Shown here piece after piece: positions 39,584 through 51,736 of a stretch of DNA of 64,000 nucleotides; position 1 is the first letter of the stretch; each line of letters starts with the position of its first letter. This stretch comes from Epithemia pelagica (taxonomy: Eukaryota; Bacillariophyta; Bacillariophyceae; Surirellales; Surirellaceae). The notes below the pieces were generated by a model. It did not search any database, was not told the origin of the DNA, and saw only the letters and a list, made by a program, of their open reading frames with translations. The translations under genes were made by a program, and so were the position numbers. The stretch is taken from contig OX337232.1 of assembly GCA_946965045.2 (NCBI GenBank), positions 1,426,001 to 1,490,000 of the forward strand, written 5' to 3'.

Positions 39584-40264
39584 GATGACGGCCTGTCTTG
39601 CTTTTGATTCACAACACAACAAGGTCACGACTTCTGCCATTCATTGGATCTGTTGAATGGAAAGCTTCCATTTGACTACCTTAAGACACATTGTATAATC
39701 CGTAATCGTAATTCTATCAAACTGTAAAACTCAACGAATTGATGCTACTTCTACTCTTAGGCAACCCGACTCTATCTGGACCGTTCTAGAACTTGCATCA
39801 AAGTAAACTTTGGTCAGTTTTTGTAAAAGCCCTCGTCATCCGAAGCAGGGCAAACAACTGTGTGATGTCTATAGGGTCGTATCGGACGGCCTCGTCTCTT
39901 CTTCGATCAGGATGGTCAAATAAGTCCACAATCCAGGTCTACCTCGTAAGTGGATATGTTACGAGTTTTGAGTAGACCTCAACACTCCTCTTTAACCAGC
40001 CAGAAGCATGGTAGAAATTGTGACAAACCACACCGTCACGAGCAGTCATTCAACAATTTGCAAGGTATGACAAACTAATGTGCATGACCAATATATTTCC
40101 TTGCTGTGTTCCATTCACCTTTTACCATCGTGTGTAGGAAAATAAGAGCTCCAAAGCGAGAAGTCACAGTCCAGTGAGATCGCTATCCGTATTGACCATT
40201 CTGAACAGACCAGATACGACTGGGCCGAGGAAGATACGTTTGACAGCTCGTCACACAATCAGCA
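39584..40264. other. Intergenic
   Basis: 3' flanks of the SP-RING gene and DPH3. No gene or repeat seen. Confidence 0.5.
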
Positions 40265-40525
40265 TCACTCATCAGAGTCCTCCTCTTTGATATCCCCTTC
40301 ATCATCTTCTTCTTCTGGTGGCAATAAAGGCAAATCATCTTGGTCGAAAATGATTCGTATTTGCAACGTGCACGATGGGCAATTGGCAATGTCGTCACCT
40401 TCGTGGAGGTCCTCCAAAGCAATACGGAACCGGTCTCCACATGGACAAGGATAGAAGTACATCATTTCGGCCTCATCATAGTCCATGTCCTCAATCTCAA
40501 CTTCCTCATAGATCGACATTGACAT
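40265..40525 (-). CDS. DPH3: Diphthamide biosynthesis protein 3 (CSL zinc finger)
   Basis: 86 residues. The N-terminus has the family pattern ([17 protein letters not shown], then [11 protein letters not shown]). The zinc ligands are CPCG and CPSC, followed by [11 protein letters not shown]3 (Kti11) donates electrons to the Dph1-Dph2 radical enzyme for diphthamide on eEF2 and also serves Elongator tRNA modification. The length is normal for the family, with an acidic tail. It is divergent from the deiminase gene. Confidence 0.95.
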   Translation of the reverse strand: MSMSIYEEVEIEDMDYDEAEMMYFYPCPCGDRFRIALEDLHEGDDIANCPSCTLQIRIIFDQDDLPLLPPEEEDDEGDIKEEDSDE

Positions 40526-40884
40526 CTGACCGAATGAACAATGCCGTGGTGTGGAGGTGATGATGTGATGATGAATGCGATTGGTGGTGCAGGTGCGTGG
40601 CGTGACGTGGCACGAGGTTGGAGCATATGTAGTGACAACCCTTCTTCTTATCCATCCACGTTACCAGGTCCTTTTCACACAAACCGGGATTTATTTGGGA
40701 TCTTTGAACGCGGATCAAAATCTGCATCCGGACAAGATCCAACTCGTAACTACCTACCGTGGCTCTCTGTTGCTGTTACCATTATAATCGTTAGAAAAAT
40801 GATGGCAAAGTCCTCGTAAAAAGAAAAATGCCGGAGCATCGATTGCACCGATTCTGGATCCACAGAATGAGTATATATAACCAG

Positions 40885-41864
40885 CCGACGATGCCTTGCA
40901 CGAAGGAACCTGGTTGCAGTGGCCACACAATTATGGATGGGACCCATATCATGCCGAAAACTACGATGCCATTTGGAAAGCCATGACCATTTCATTGCAC
41001 AAAGGCGAAAATGTGCACATCATTGTCTTTGACAAGACGGAAGAAGAACGTGTCAAAAATATCCTACAAAAGGATGACCAACCCGATATGAGCAAGATTG
41101 ACTTCCATTGCATGGTCACAGATGACGTTTGGATTCGTGACAATGGTCCAATTTTCACGTTTGACAAGAAAACCAAAGAACTAGTTATAACAGACTGGCG
41201 ATTCAATGGCTGGGGTGGAAAAGAAGATTATTGGTGGTCGAATGGCATTCCAGACAAGGTTGGTGGAGCATTGGGAGTCAAAGTCCACTCGATTCCCATG
41301 GTTCTTGAAGGAGGGTCTATTGAAGTGGACGGACGAGGAACCTTAATGGCGAAAAGAAGTTGTATCCTCAATGAGAACCGCAATCCAGGATGGAAGCAAC
41401 GTGATGTGGAGGAATATTTCCGTCGTTATTTTGGCGTCACAAATTTTATTTGGTTAAACGGAGCCAAAGGAGGAGACTTGACCGATGATCATATTGATTG
41501 TACAGCCCGGTTTGCCAATGGGACGTCCATTGTCACTACGCAACGCGCTGACTTTGAAATTCGACAAGAATATGACATTATCGCGCAAGCCAGGGATGCC
41601 ACTGGGCAAAAGTACAAGATTGTACACCTTCCACTTACAAAGCGCAAAGTTCGGGCTGTTCAAGACTACGGAACCTATGTCAATTACTATGCTGGCAACA
41701 AAGTGGTCCTAGTGCCCTCCTTTGATGACCCAAACGATTCTGTCGCGGCCTCCATTTTGCAGACAGTTTATCCCAACCACAAGGTGGTCTCGATCAATTC
41801 AGTCCCACTGTACAAAGATGGAGGCCTGATTCATTGTGTTACCCAGCCGCAACCTGCTGTGTAG
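40885..41864 (+). CDS. Agmatine deiminase-type (PAD_porph) enzyme, 5' exon unresolved
   Basis: About 325 residues are visible. Family blocks: HEGTWLQWPHNYGW, DDVWIRDNGPIF, LEGGSIEVDGRGTL, TDDHIDCTARF, and the C-terminal nucleophile in GGLIHCVTQ. These make the guanidine-hydrolysing fold of agmatine deiminase and bacterial-type peptidylarginine deiminase, which release ammonia (and N-carbamoylputrescine from agmatine). In frame the sequence meets TAA at 40878. AACCAG at 40879-40884 is a good acceptor, so the start codon must be in an upstream exon, probably between the DPH3 start and 40880. I could not place it with correct phase. An ATG at 40891 is in the wrong frame. Confidence 0.85.
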
Positions 41865-43886
41865 ATGAGATGAACGTCGAGTTGGTTCCAAACGCGTCTT
41901 ATGCTTCTCAGATCGGGGCTATGGTGATACCAAAATGTCATCACACCAGTGATACACCAGTGATGTAGTAATTCGACGCATTGTTGAATTTGCGATGGCA
42001 TTTTTTGAATCTGCTGTCATCGTCTGATTATCCTGGCAGAATGTGCGTAGTTGGGACCGTCGGTTGGCAGAAAAACACGAATGCGACAAAATGATTGCCA
42101 CACGTCATAACGAGTGTTCATATAGAAAATGTGATCCTTGTCCCATGCATACTAGAGCCCACCAAGACGACCATTACAAGTGGGTGTTCTATCCTACTGG
42201 AGAAAAATAGTGGTCAGAAATTGTTTCTCTAGTCGTGACATTGTCATCTGATCAAAGTTGGCCGAACGTGAGTGGCTTGTTGACGTTTTGGCTGCGCACG
42301 GTTATCAGGAAGTATATTTGAACAATCCCACATCAGGATAGAAATGAGGGAGCAAATTTGTTGCAACGTCAAATCCATACCGCTCCACCAGAACCAGAAT
42401 GTGTCATAATAAAGAACAAGCGGTGGCAATTTTGTGCTGAAACCCAGTAGCGTACAATAGCCGCCGCGCGCCTCGCGCCAGCCACTCTACACAATCCTGG
42501 TTCTTTGACGCACGCAGAACAAGGCATTGGAGATGGAGCAAAGGTCGGAACATCCTGCCATTGTTGATGCGATTTCATGAACCTTGGCGAACCATGTTAA
42601 AGCGAGACATTGGACATTCGATACACAGATCTTCATTGCTTCTGTGAGTGAAAAAATCTATCTGAAGGGCACACGCAAAATATTCAGCTCACAAGAGACG
42701 TCTCTGGATTCCCCATCACACCTGATATTCACGTAACGAAGAAATGTGAGCCACTTTTGGGGTTTCGTTCCATCACATCACTTTCCCATCGACGAGAACA
42801 CAGAAACGACACGAACTTAGAGGCGAAGCAACGAGACCCTCGACCAGGTTGATCGGCTCACTATCACCCCATGAGACACTGAATGGACAGACCTGTAACT
42901 TCCTTGTTGTTAATTGGAACAGTCAGACGTATGTTTGCATTTCGAGCGACTAAGCAGGTCGGACATTGTTCCAGAAACGATTCATTGCTGCTTCTGCCAT
43001 TTCCCGAGGCAGAAGTTGCTTCTACGACAACGATTTTCTCAGGCAAATCAAATTGACTGTTGAAATTGTCATATACGACTAGGAACAGCAACCTCGTCTC
43101 TAGCTGGTATTCATTCTATTTCTGCTCATTGCCATTGTTGTATGATGGCTCAACTCGTTCTCCGCCGCTCGAAGTGCAAGACCGTGACTGTGTTGTCAGC
43201 AGGTGCCTCTCATGGTGAATATGTTGCAAGAGCATTTGTCTTCAGACAACGCGGAACAAACGGCTTGCCTAAGTACGACAAGCATTCGTATCAATCGAGT
43301 ACGACTTCGGTTTCTTTCGTGCGGAGGAAAGTGAACACCAAGCCGGTTACGGCGCATCCCTCCATGGAGAAACAGGTAGCCTCATTACGATTACAAGTCG
43401 CAAGCTCTTACACCCGTCTCAATTTTCAACACGCCTGCCAGTCAGCGCTTTGTTGTCAACAAGTCGTGGATCATCCCAACTGCTGCTGTTGCGTGTCACG
43501 ACAGCCGAAAACTCTTCCTTTTTGAATCCAGGCGCTTGGTGGAATGTTTGGGGCTCCGTTGTCCTGTCCTTCTACTTCCCTTGTTTAGCACGAACACCAA
43601 CCATGGGTTCATCTTTTGTCCGCTACGAAGCAAGACTAAATTCAAGCCCCCAGTCTCCCCCAGTGGGACTTACCATAAGTACTTTTTCCCATAATAAAGA
43701 TGGCTGACGCGTAGCATAAAGATATTTATGGGCGTATGATTGCTTAGAGACAATATATTTACCACGAATTCATCACCCTGCGTTTGTTTTGACAATCCAC
43801 CTCTACTTTCACATTCTTGCGTCAACTCCAACCACTGCAACGGCCCTAGATCATCCCCACGAGACGCGCAGGGTGTGTTCCAGGAA
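41865..43886. other. Intergenic, about 2 kb
   Basis: The longest plus-strand frame (43142-43525, 127 codons) is Cys/Ser-rich with no recognisable pattern and is not called. Sequence is unique, with no LTR, inverted repeat or tRNA seen. It may hold promoter and 5' UTR of the DUF6824 gene. Confidence 0.4.
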
Positions 43887-45785
43887 ATGAACATGCAACA
43901 ACGACGATCAGCTTATCCGTCGTCAGAACTGTTTCCAATTACTCCTCCACCATCTTTACCAAGAAAGCGACATTATTACTCCGGAGATCATCATGTCGTC
44001 TTACCTCCTCAGGCACCAATCATAATAGGAGGACCTCACTTCATCGGCGATAGATTGCACCGTCAAATTCGACATCCATTTGATCGTGGTGATGAGCATA
44101 TAATGAGTGAACCTGAACCAATATCGGTTCATGAAAATGATGTTTTAATGGGGAGGTAAGATCGGTGAAACAGAGTCTGTAAAGGTAATTCGAAAGCATA
44201 TTTCTCAACATCCTTGACCACCAATGGTTCTAATGATGCCAAACAGAGGGGGCAAGAACAACCAACATTCGGGCAATGAAAAACTTCGCGAACTCGCTAG
44301 GGAACAAAGTGCAAACTACAGGGAATCAACCAAAAAGGGGAAATCGGCCATATCCAGAGATCTTGTTCAGCAAATGCGAGAAATGGCTCCACCGGCACGG
44401 TAGGTGGCGGTACTAACGCGGCGATATTGGTGTGCCAACGAGATGATCACTCAGTCTTTCTTTTTTCGACAAACGGTAGATTTTTGAAACGCAACACAGC
44501 GACAGGGGAATGGGAAGACGTGGGGGATGACGTCGCCCGAGAAAAGGCTAGTCAAGTACTGCGGGACGCTGTGGCACTTCTACCAGAGGAGCAACAAGCT
44601 AACAAAGTATATGATGATGACGACGACGGTGAACCCATTGCAGTTCACACTGCATCGGCTGCAGGTGCTCCTGCTGTATCCACAGAGGTAACGCAAGATG
44701 AAATGGATCACAAACCTTTGTCGGGCACTCTAGACCAGCAACACGTCACACCAAACATTTCTGTTACATCCTCCTTCCCACCCGCGTCACCCTTGGAGCC
44801 ATCGTCGAGGAAACGACAACGACATTACTACCAGCATGCTGAGTATGCCGCACCATACCCTTATCGACATGATATGTACCATCCACGCGAGGGATATGTC
44901 AGCGATAGCCCCACCCATAGAAACCGCTACGATGTCCCACCATATATGTACACTCACCCATACAACGATTATCGAAGGGAAGATGGCCGCCAAAGCCCCG
45001 CAAGTATGCAGAGCCATCATCAACCTCAACACCCTTACTATGGCGCCCCTCCCCACGAGCTACCTCCTCCACATCATCAGAGACGCAGTACTGGCACCAG
45101 TTTTGATTCCCCTCCACGACGGTCAACTGAATATCACCAAGCACCGCGATACTGGAGAGCGCATTCGTATCCCGGTCAATCAGGGTACTCAAGAGATTTT
45201 ATGCCACCGCCAACACGGGCATCACAGAATTCTCCTCCTCGAACACAATCTTCGTCATCTGCTTCCAGGCAGCAGCATCTTCCACCACCATCACATGCAA
45301 ACGCACCCTACGGTCACCATCATGGTCGTGGGTCACAGTATTACCATCCACCACCTCATCATCATTATCATCATTCTTCCCTGCCACAACAACACCCACA
45401 GTCTCCACTCGTGAGACGTCCAGCTGCAGGCAACGTTCATCGACAAGCCTCAGCGGCATCGGCTCACAGTCTTCTAGGTGATGTAGCCGATGGCATTACT
45501 GACTTTGACTTGTTTAATGGAGAACTTCTTTCGGGGAACACCGCCGAAGCTAGCAGTCCCAGACAGCCCTATCCATATCATCCACCACAACGACCTGCTG
45601 CAACTAGAGACCATGACTTCCATCGATCTTGGCAGCAGGAACCACAACGCCCACCGCCAATCCATCGCCATACAACGAGAGAGCACCAACCTTCACCTCC
45701 TCGTGAACCAGTCAGTTCCAGGCAGCTGGAAGAACCGCAGATTAAGAGCCCCCCAGACATAACCGCATCGACGCACAATAACTAA
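43887..45785 (+). CDS. DUF6824-domain protein, 3 exons
   Basis: Exons 43887-44155, 44247-44399 and 44480-45785 give 575 residues; introns are 91 and 80 bp. Both introns fall inside the conserved domain. Splicing yields NDVLMGRGGKNNQHSGN, KGKSAISRDLV, then PPARFLKRN and WEDVGDDVAREKASQVLRD. This domain (DUF6824) is a multicopy family in diatoms, often in proteins with low-complexity regions; it is probably nuclear but its function is unknown. The remaining ~400 residues are rich in His, Pro, Tyr, Gln and Ser (PHHHYHHSSLPQQH type) and probably disordered. The N-terminus has SLPRKRHYY, a possible nuclear signal. Confidence 0.85.
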
Positions 45786-47033
45786 CTGTTCAATTCAAAC
45801 CATTTTCTTGCAGATGCCGAAATCACAGAGATTTTTAGAGGGAGCCGCTCGTTCAACAATCAGCTCCACCCATCATTGTTCGGAAATGGGGCTCCTTCGA
45901 CGAAATGAGATTGAACTGTCTCTGTAGTGGTAAAGGGGGTCATTTTCGTTGCATCCTCATGCGATCACTTGCTCATGCGATCACTTACAAAGATCCGCCT
46001 TCTCGCAACGTGTCTGAGTTGTTATCGAGCAGCGTTCCAATTCCAAACTGCCATGAATGCAGGATGGTTCATTGCTCATTGCTTTCTGTCAAATTGGAGG
46101 GGCGACGTCAACATGAGCAAAGGCCAGACCGGCGTCGCAACACACATGCCTCGTCATGTGAGAAACGCATAACTTTGATACTCACAATGGACTTGCTCAT
46201 GATTACTGAAAGGATGGGTGATCTTTAAGACAAAGTTGTGAAATGGAACGAATCGTGTATTCCTTTTTGGCCAAGATCCTGTCGTGAATCTACCTTCTTC
46301 CGAATCAAAGAGCGAGTGTAGAACGGTTTCACGAATGAAGCACCTTCCGTTTGATCAACAGCCATTTTACTACAACCAGCAATATCTTACCAGTGTCTCT
46401 CAGCACTGCATCTTTCATTCATCCAAATGGCTCCCACATGGGTGACAAGCAAGAGCTGTAGATTGCAAAACAACCAACGCATGTCAGGAGCTGCTGTCAG
46501 CACGGTGCTCAGGGAAGATTCCCTCAATTCTTCTCAACAAATTAATCGCGCAACTCACTCTTTCCTTTATACATCCTGCTCTCATGCCAACCTGAATGAT
46601 GGCATTGCCTCCACCGTACTTGGAATTGTTGTTGCGTGTTGGTCTCCTATGCTTTTGATCCCATTCTTGAAGAACCACACATCCAACAGTGGTCGGAGTT
46701 GCACTGGACGGAGACGTGCAGCGGCTTGGACATTGTTGGCATCATTTTTAGACCTCCCTTATGGGGAGTATGCTGATTTTAGTACGATTTTATCAAAGAT
46801 ATAGGGATTGAGCCCTGGTAATTGTTTAGTCCTCAGCGGTCTCATAAATAGGAGAGATTGTTCGTATTTTTTATGTATCTATTACTTCAAAACTCAAAGA
46901 TGGGTTGTAACGAAATCCAGCGCTGTACTCTCAAGAGAGCGTCGTTCGACCACCGTCGAAGTTCCAACACGGAACGATATAACATAACATCTTTGTGCGT
47001 TTGAGGACCACTTCTCCAGAGGGACAATGTTTG
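45786..47033. other. Intergenic
   Basis: One plus-strand frame (46427-46804) is Ser/Asn-rich without recognisable features and is left uncalled. An 18-base near-duplication occurs at 45959-45986 (ATGCGATCACTTGCTC, ATGCGATCACTTAC). Nothing else seen. Confidence 0.4.
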
Positions 47034-48125
47034 ATGATCCTTCGTTGGAGAAGGGCTCGAACAATGGCTCCGAGAAAGCGTAAGATCAGCAGTGTCACTG
47101 CTTCTGACGAAGCGACCTCATCGTCGGCGATTGACGACGCACATGTCCGCCAACGGATTGGTACCCTCCTGGAACGTCATGGAATACCCAATGGCTCCAA
47201 ACATACAACCAAGGCAGGATGGTGTTTACGAGAAGGCCTTTGCCATATTGGATCCCTCAACAACCAAGCTCTCCTACCTCGGATATTGCACCATGGACTT
47301 CCCACCTTTTACCTCAAGAAACAACAAGACGAAAATAAGAACATGTGTCGCCACGAAGCTACTCAAGATTTGAAGGATCCCAAGACATGTTTTCAATCAC
47401 TCTGTCGCATTGTTGCCGGCCAGTTTGTTTCTGGAAAGTCGGCTCAGGCCGCGTGGAGTCGTCTCCTGAATCTTGCCGATGGTAGCAACGGTGGCGACCT
47501 CACGCCAGAGCTTATTCTTGAACACAAGAATGATGTGGATCGTTTTCAAAAGGCGGCTGGTGTGACCAAGGCCAAAGCCAGATCCATTTTGGACTTGGCG
47601 CAGCATTTTTCCGATGGAAGGCTCTCGGATGAGTTTTTGCAAAGCAGTTCCAACAGCGAAGACGACTTGCGAAAGGCGTTGTTACGTGTTTGGGGTATTG
47701 GTGAATGGAGCTGTGACATGTTTTTGTTGTTTTATCTCGAACGTCCGAATATTTTACCCTTGGGAGATTTGGGCGTCCGCAAAGGCATTGCGAGTCAATT
47801 TTTTGCCAAACCGAGCAAACCGCTGTGTCCCAAAAAGGACCTATCCTTGATTCATTCAAGGTTAGAGAATTATGCTCCCTACTTTTCCTTGTTGTCGTAC
47901 TATATGTGGAGAGTAGCCGATACTCCAACGATTCCGCCAGCAAATCAAGAAGCTCAGGGGACTGGTGAGAGTGACAAAAAGCTCGAGACGACCACTCAAA
48001 AACATCCCATCGGCGCCACAGCTGTTATTGATGAAATGGATACACCTGAGGAAAGTCCCTCATTTTCAGGTACACCACGGCCACGGAAGAGTCCAAGAAA
48101 AAGAGGGAAAACAGTCACACCGTAG
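47034..48125 (+). CDS. HhH-GPD DNA glycosylase (AlkA/MAG-type 3-methyladenine glycosylase)
   Basis: Start ATG 47034, or 47064 (MAPRKRK), which would place a basic nuclear-type signal first. The core contains SLCRIVAGQFVSGKSAQAAW, the family's opening helix, and KAKARSILDLA. The helix-hairpin-helix WGIGEWSCDMFLLF is followed by the Pro-rich PLGDLGVRKG, whose Asp is the catalytic position. Such enzymes excise alkylated purines to start base-excision repair. The C-terminal ~70 residues are polar and end in RPRKSPRKRGK, a second possible nuclear signal. About 360 residues, single exon. Confidence 0.85.
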   Translation: MILRWRRARTMAPRKRKISSVTASDEATSSSAIDDAHVRQRIGTLLERHGIPNGSKHTTKAGWCLREGLCHIGSLNNQALLPRILHHGLPTFYLKKQQDENKNMCRHEATQDLKDPKTCFQSLCRIVAGQFVSGKSAQAAWSRLLNLADGSNGGDLTPELILEHKNDVDRFQKAAGVTKAKARSILDLAQHFSDGRLSDEFLQSSSNSEDDLRKALLRVWGIGEWSCDMFLLFYLERPNILPLGDLGVRKGIASQFFAKPSKPLCPKKDLSLIHSRLENYAPYFSLLSYYMWRVADTPTIPPANQEAQGTGESDKKLETTTQKHPIGATAVIDEMDTPEESPSFSGTPRPRKSPRKRGKTVTP

Positions 48126-49569
48126 AGCCTAGTTTGGAGACTGTTGTGGATGACCCAGGCCCGCGATGCCTCGAGTGGTGCATAACAACACCCCGACTGG
48201 GACAACGAGCCATTCGGGCTCACTCTCTTACTCGGAGAAATGTATTTTACATTATTTCGTCTACCCGACAAGGGTGTATGGAAGAAACCTTCACCCTTTC
48301 AGAGTTTTAGCATTACTGTGATTATGTCACTATATTGTGTGTTGGATTCTCTAGGCAAGAACATCAAACCCGTTTCTTGCAGTTCCCCCATCAGAAGTCC
48401 TTTTTGCTGCCTCACCTATGTGAAAGTTTCGTTGACTGGTCATGTTTGATCACCGCCATGGAGTATTGGAGATCGAGAGGTAATGTTTTTGTGAAGGAAG
48501 GATTGCACAGAATGCACTATTATTTGGGTGACACCTTAAGTCCGGATGACTGTCATAGTCATTACGAGTCACAAAAATTTTGGGGCAATTAAATTTCATC
48601 AACTCGGGGCAATTATTTGGACCCCGTTCCCTACCAACTTGAAACTTTCGATTTAACACTCTTTAAGATTCTTCTATCTTGTCATCTCTCCATTCCACTC
48701 CAACCTCAAACACAACCAAGAAGCGGAAAGCCACAACCCACGACATCATGCATCGTCGATCATCGATCACTTGATCATTCATGGTCGTGTTCTGACCAGG
48801 AGTGTTAGAAGTACCATTCTATCGACTCCATCAAACAAAGCTAGTCCGTCAAGACTGAAGATATATCTATAGCATTTTTGTCGTCTTCTTAACATTAATC
48901 CGTTCTGCGTTCTGCACATGTGGAAAAGAACCAAGGTAGTCGACCACTGAAACGGAATCCATCCACTCACGTTCCGACGAGCCAAAAATCACCCCGGTGC
49001 TGTCGACAGTCGAGGTGCAAAAGGGATTGCTTCATGGATATCTCCTATTCTCTGAAAATACGTCACTGAATGTCACTCATGGTCTTCTTTTCTGAGAGCT
49101 TGGTCTCTTTAACCGGAGGGCAAAGTGCTTGTCGCCATGTTGTGATATGCAGTTATTTCTCTGTGTATTGGATACGAGTACGAGGTACGAGTACGAGTAC
49201 GAGCTCGTATTCGATCGGTCTCGGTCTCAGTCTCAATCTCCCAAAAATGGCGATGGCTCATGGTTTTCTTGAATACGACTATGTGTATTAGTGTACTTTT
49301 CAAAGTTAGGCTTATATAGGAGGCAATTATGAGGTCGTCATTTCTGAACGTATTGTACAGATGGTAGATTGTAGCAATAGCACAGTAAAACATGTAATGC
49401 ATGTGGGATTAACACAATCCGTATGAAACACTCTGTCATGACAAAAGTATATTAGTGAGACCACGATTGGAACTAAAATTGGAGCAATCACCCAAAGAAC
49501 CTTGTCTCTTGATATAGCTGCCTGGTACTCATCGGCGATAGACTTGAAAGGAAGCAAAAGGCGAAGGAC
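48126..49569. other. Intergenic with simple repeats
   Basis: No gene supported. A short tandem (TACGAG)n tract with interruptions lies at about 49165-49210, followed by (GGTCTC/AGTCTC)n to about 49240. Confidence 0.5.
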
Positions 49570-50811
49570 ATGAGGATCTTTCGGCGCTCGTCTGGTTCCT
49601 TTGAGCCAAAGTCGAACAAGCACGGATTTGTGAATGGGCAAGAGCCTGTTCGTAACGTGGATTTCGATGGTGGTCAACGCAGTCATAAGTGTGTTGTTTC
49701 GTCCGACCTTGATCCAAAACACTTTGAACGACGGGAATCGGAAACTCCTACAGAAGCTTCGGATGAATCGTATCCTCCTTCTTCCAACATCAACAAGGGC
49801 ATGGGGCATCTTAACCCAGCCCATGACGGTCCTCAATCCATTAGTTCAAATCATGACGTTCTAAGGCAAAGCCCTGGCTCAAGAAGAAAGGTTGTTGTGA
49901 GACGAAGGAACTCACTGTCTTCTTCGCAAGAGTTGGCAAGCTCGCTTTACGGCAACAGCGAACCAGCTCCTCCTGTCGTCGACGAAAACAGTGAGCCGTT
50001 TTCTGGGAGTAACGCAAAGATGGTGAAAAAGCCATCGATCGTTAGGCGATTGAGTGGGTCGGCCGCCAGCACCCTCGGCTCCGTATCACCGAGACGAATT
50101 GCCAAGAGTGTCGGACAGTCCAATCCTAGTCACGATGGTTCTCAATCCCCTAGTTCAAATCATCACGTGTTGAGGCAAAGCCCTGACTCAAGAAGAAACG
50201 TACCTGTGATAAGGAGGAACTCACTTTCTTCCTCGGAAGAATTGGCAAACTCGCTGTACGGCAACAGTGAGCCAGTTCCACCCGTTGTCGAAGACAACAG
50301 CGAACCGCTGCCTGGGAGTGACTCAAAGATGGCTAGAAAGCCATCCATGGTTAGGCGATTGAGTGGGTCGGCGGCCAGCACCTTGGGATCCTTATCACCG
50401 AGACGAACGGCCAAGGGTGGTGCAGACTTTTTAAGTCCAAAGAAGCGACATGCATCGATCCATCGTAGCTCTGGGTCCATCGCACTGGCGATTCCTCCGT
50501 CACCTGGCATGGCAGGACCACAACCAACGCGTAGAAGTTCCCTCGGGCCTGGATGCGATAGCAGAATTGCACACGGGATTGCACTGGCACAAAAGCAAAA
50601 GGAGGAATTACCACGTCCACCAATGCATCCACTTACAAGTACGGGAACCACCCCTACTGCGACAAGTCCACGAGGAAGGAGAATGCGGCAACGTAAGAAC
50701 AGTCTAACAACCAAGCCGACGAGGATCCAACGTCAGGCCAGCATCAGCACCGTCTCGGGTGGAGGCGACAGCGAAGAGTTCCTTCAACTGAATTTTGCCG
50801 AGGTGGTATAA
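49570..50811 (+). CDS. Hypothetical protein with two 103-residue repeats and RRxS motifs
   Basis: 413 residues, Ser/Arg/Pro-rich, no recognised domain. Residues 82-184 and 185-282 are a tandem pair. Shared blocks are SSNHxVLRQSP, RRNSLSSS, ELAxSLYGNSEP, PPVV, VRRLSGSAASTLGS and SPRR. Each unit contains RRNS and RRLS, the basophilic kinase (PKA/CaMK) consensus; further RRSS, RKNS and RQAS sites follow, then an LNFAEVV end. This suggests a phosphoregulated disordered scaffold, but that is inference. The DNA repeat period is 309 bp with clear divergence, so the duplication is old and maintained in frame. Confidence 0.65.
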   Translation: MRIFRRSSGSFEPKSNKHGFVNGQEPVRNVDFDGGQRSHKCVVSSDLDPKHFERRESETPTEASDESYPPSSNINKGMGHLNPAHDGPQSISSNHDVLRQSPGSRRKVVVRRRNSLSSSQELASSLYGNSEPAPPVVDENSEPFSGSNAKMVKKPSIVRRLSGSAASTLGSVSPRRIAKSVGQSNPSHDGSQSPSSNHHVLRQSPDSRRNVPVIRRNSLSSSEELANSLYGNSEPVPPVVEDNSEPLPGSDSKMARKPSMVRRLSGSAASTLGSLSPRRTAKGGADFLSPKKRHASIHRSSGSIALAIPPSPGMAGPQPTRRSSLGPGCDSRIAHGIALAQKQKEELPRPPMHPLTSTGTTPTATSPRGRRMRQRKNSLTTKPTRIQRQASISTVSGGGDSEEFLQLNFAEVV

Positions 50812-51736
50812 CAAAGTTAATAGACCACTCCTGGAAGAACCTACTTTATTACTTTGAAGACGATTCATGTTCTTAAGGGTCCTATTGCTCTAGAGGTCGA
50901 CGGTCGACTGTGATCATCGGTACTCCTAATCGTATATTTTATTTTTTGGGAAGATTACCTCTGGATATCCGGACTCTATGACCTAGAGACATCTTCTGGG
51001 GATGGTCTGTTGTGTCTTGTTGGATTGTTCGTTGTGCCCCCTCTTTCACGAAGCTCGAGTCCCCCCCCCCAAATCATAGGCACATATTTTGGATCTTTTC
51101 TGGATTTTGTGGGTCAGTCAAGCATGTCGCCATATTGACGATGCACCTTTTGGGTGAGATCGTGACAAGTCTCTCATTTATACCAGAGTAAGATGTTTCG
51201 TTCTCAAGAGGTCCAACGGTAATTGTTATCGGAACGACGGTATTTGACGAGCACCACCGTTCTTTCAAGGCGGGAGCTGGCGCCATACAGCAAAAAAAAA
51301 CAAAACCATTAGGGTAAGAAAACCATCTGCCGACAAGGTACCTACGTAGGTAGCCAAAGAAAGAGAGTGTGATGCTTTTCTCAATGCTTGATAGTAATTC
51401 CATAGCGTCTGCAATGACGAGAGATTATTCTTTGTGAGTTAACTGACTCAATACTTACGCTGGAACCAAAATTCCGTTCTCTAAAAACTCTGTTCTGACG
51501 CACAACATTGTCTTTTGTTCTTTCCAACGTGATGATGGAACATGATATCCTTGTCGTCGCAACAGGTTGGTTTCGTTTCATGTGAGGCGACCTGAGGATG
51601 TGTCAAAGACAGGCACCATCACGCTGAAACACATAAGCGAAATTGGAACCAAAAAACCTCATGATTGCCAAGTGGTTGTTTTCGATTACTTTTTGGTCAA
51701 TAAATCTGGTTCCATGACGTCTTCTTCTCTCCATTC
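50812..51736. other. Intergenic
   Basis: Contains a C10 run at 51061-51070 and an A-rich run near 51290. Small frames on both strands have no coding character. Confidence 0.45.

Noticed and set aside
43142-43525. 127-codon plus-strand frame in the 2-kb gap before the DUF6824 gene
   Set aside because: No recognisable pattern, Cys-rich filler, no promoter or splice support.
46427-46804. 125-codon plus-strand frame before the DNA glycosylase gene
   Set aside because: Composition unlike neighbouring genes, no domain, nothing conserved to judge by.
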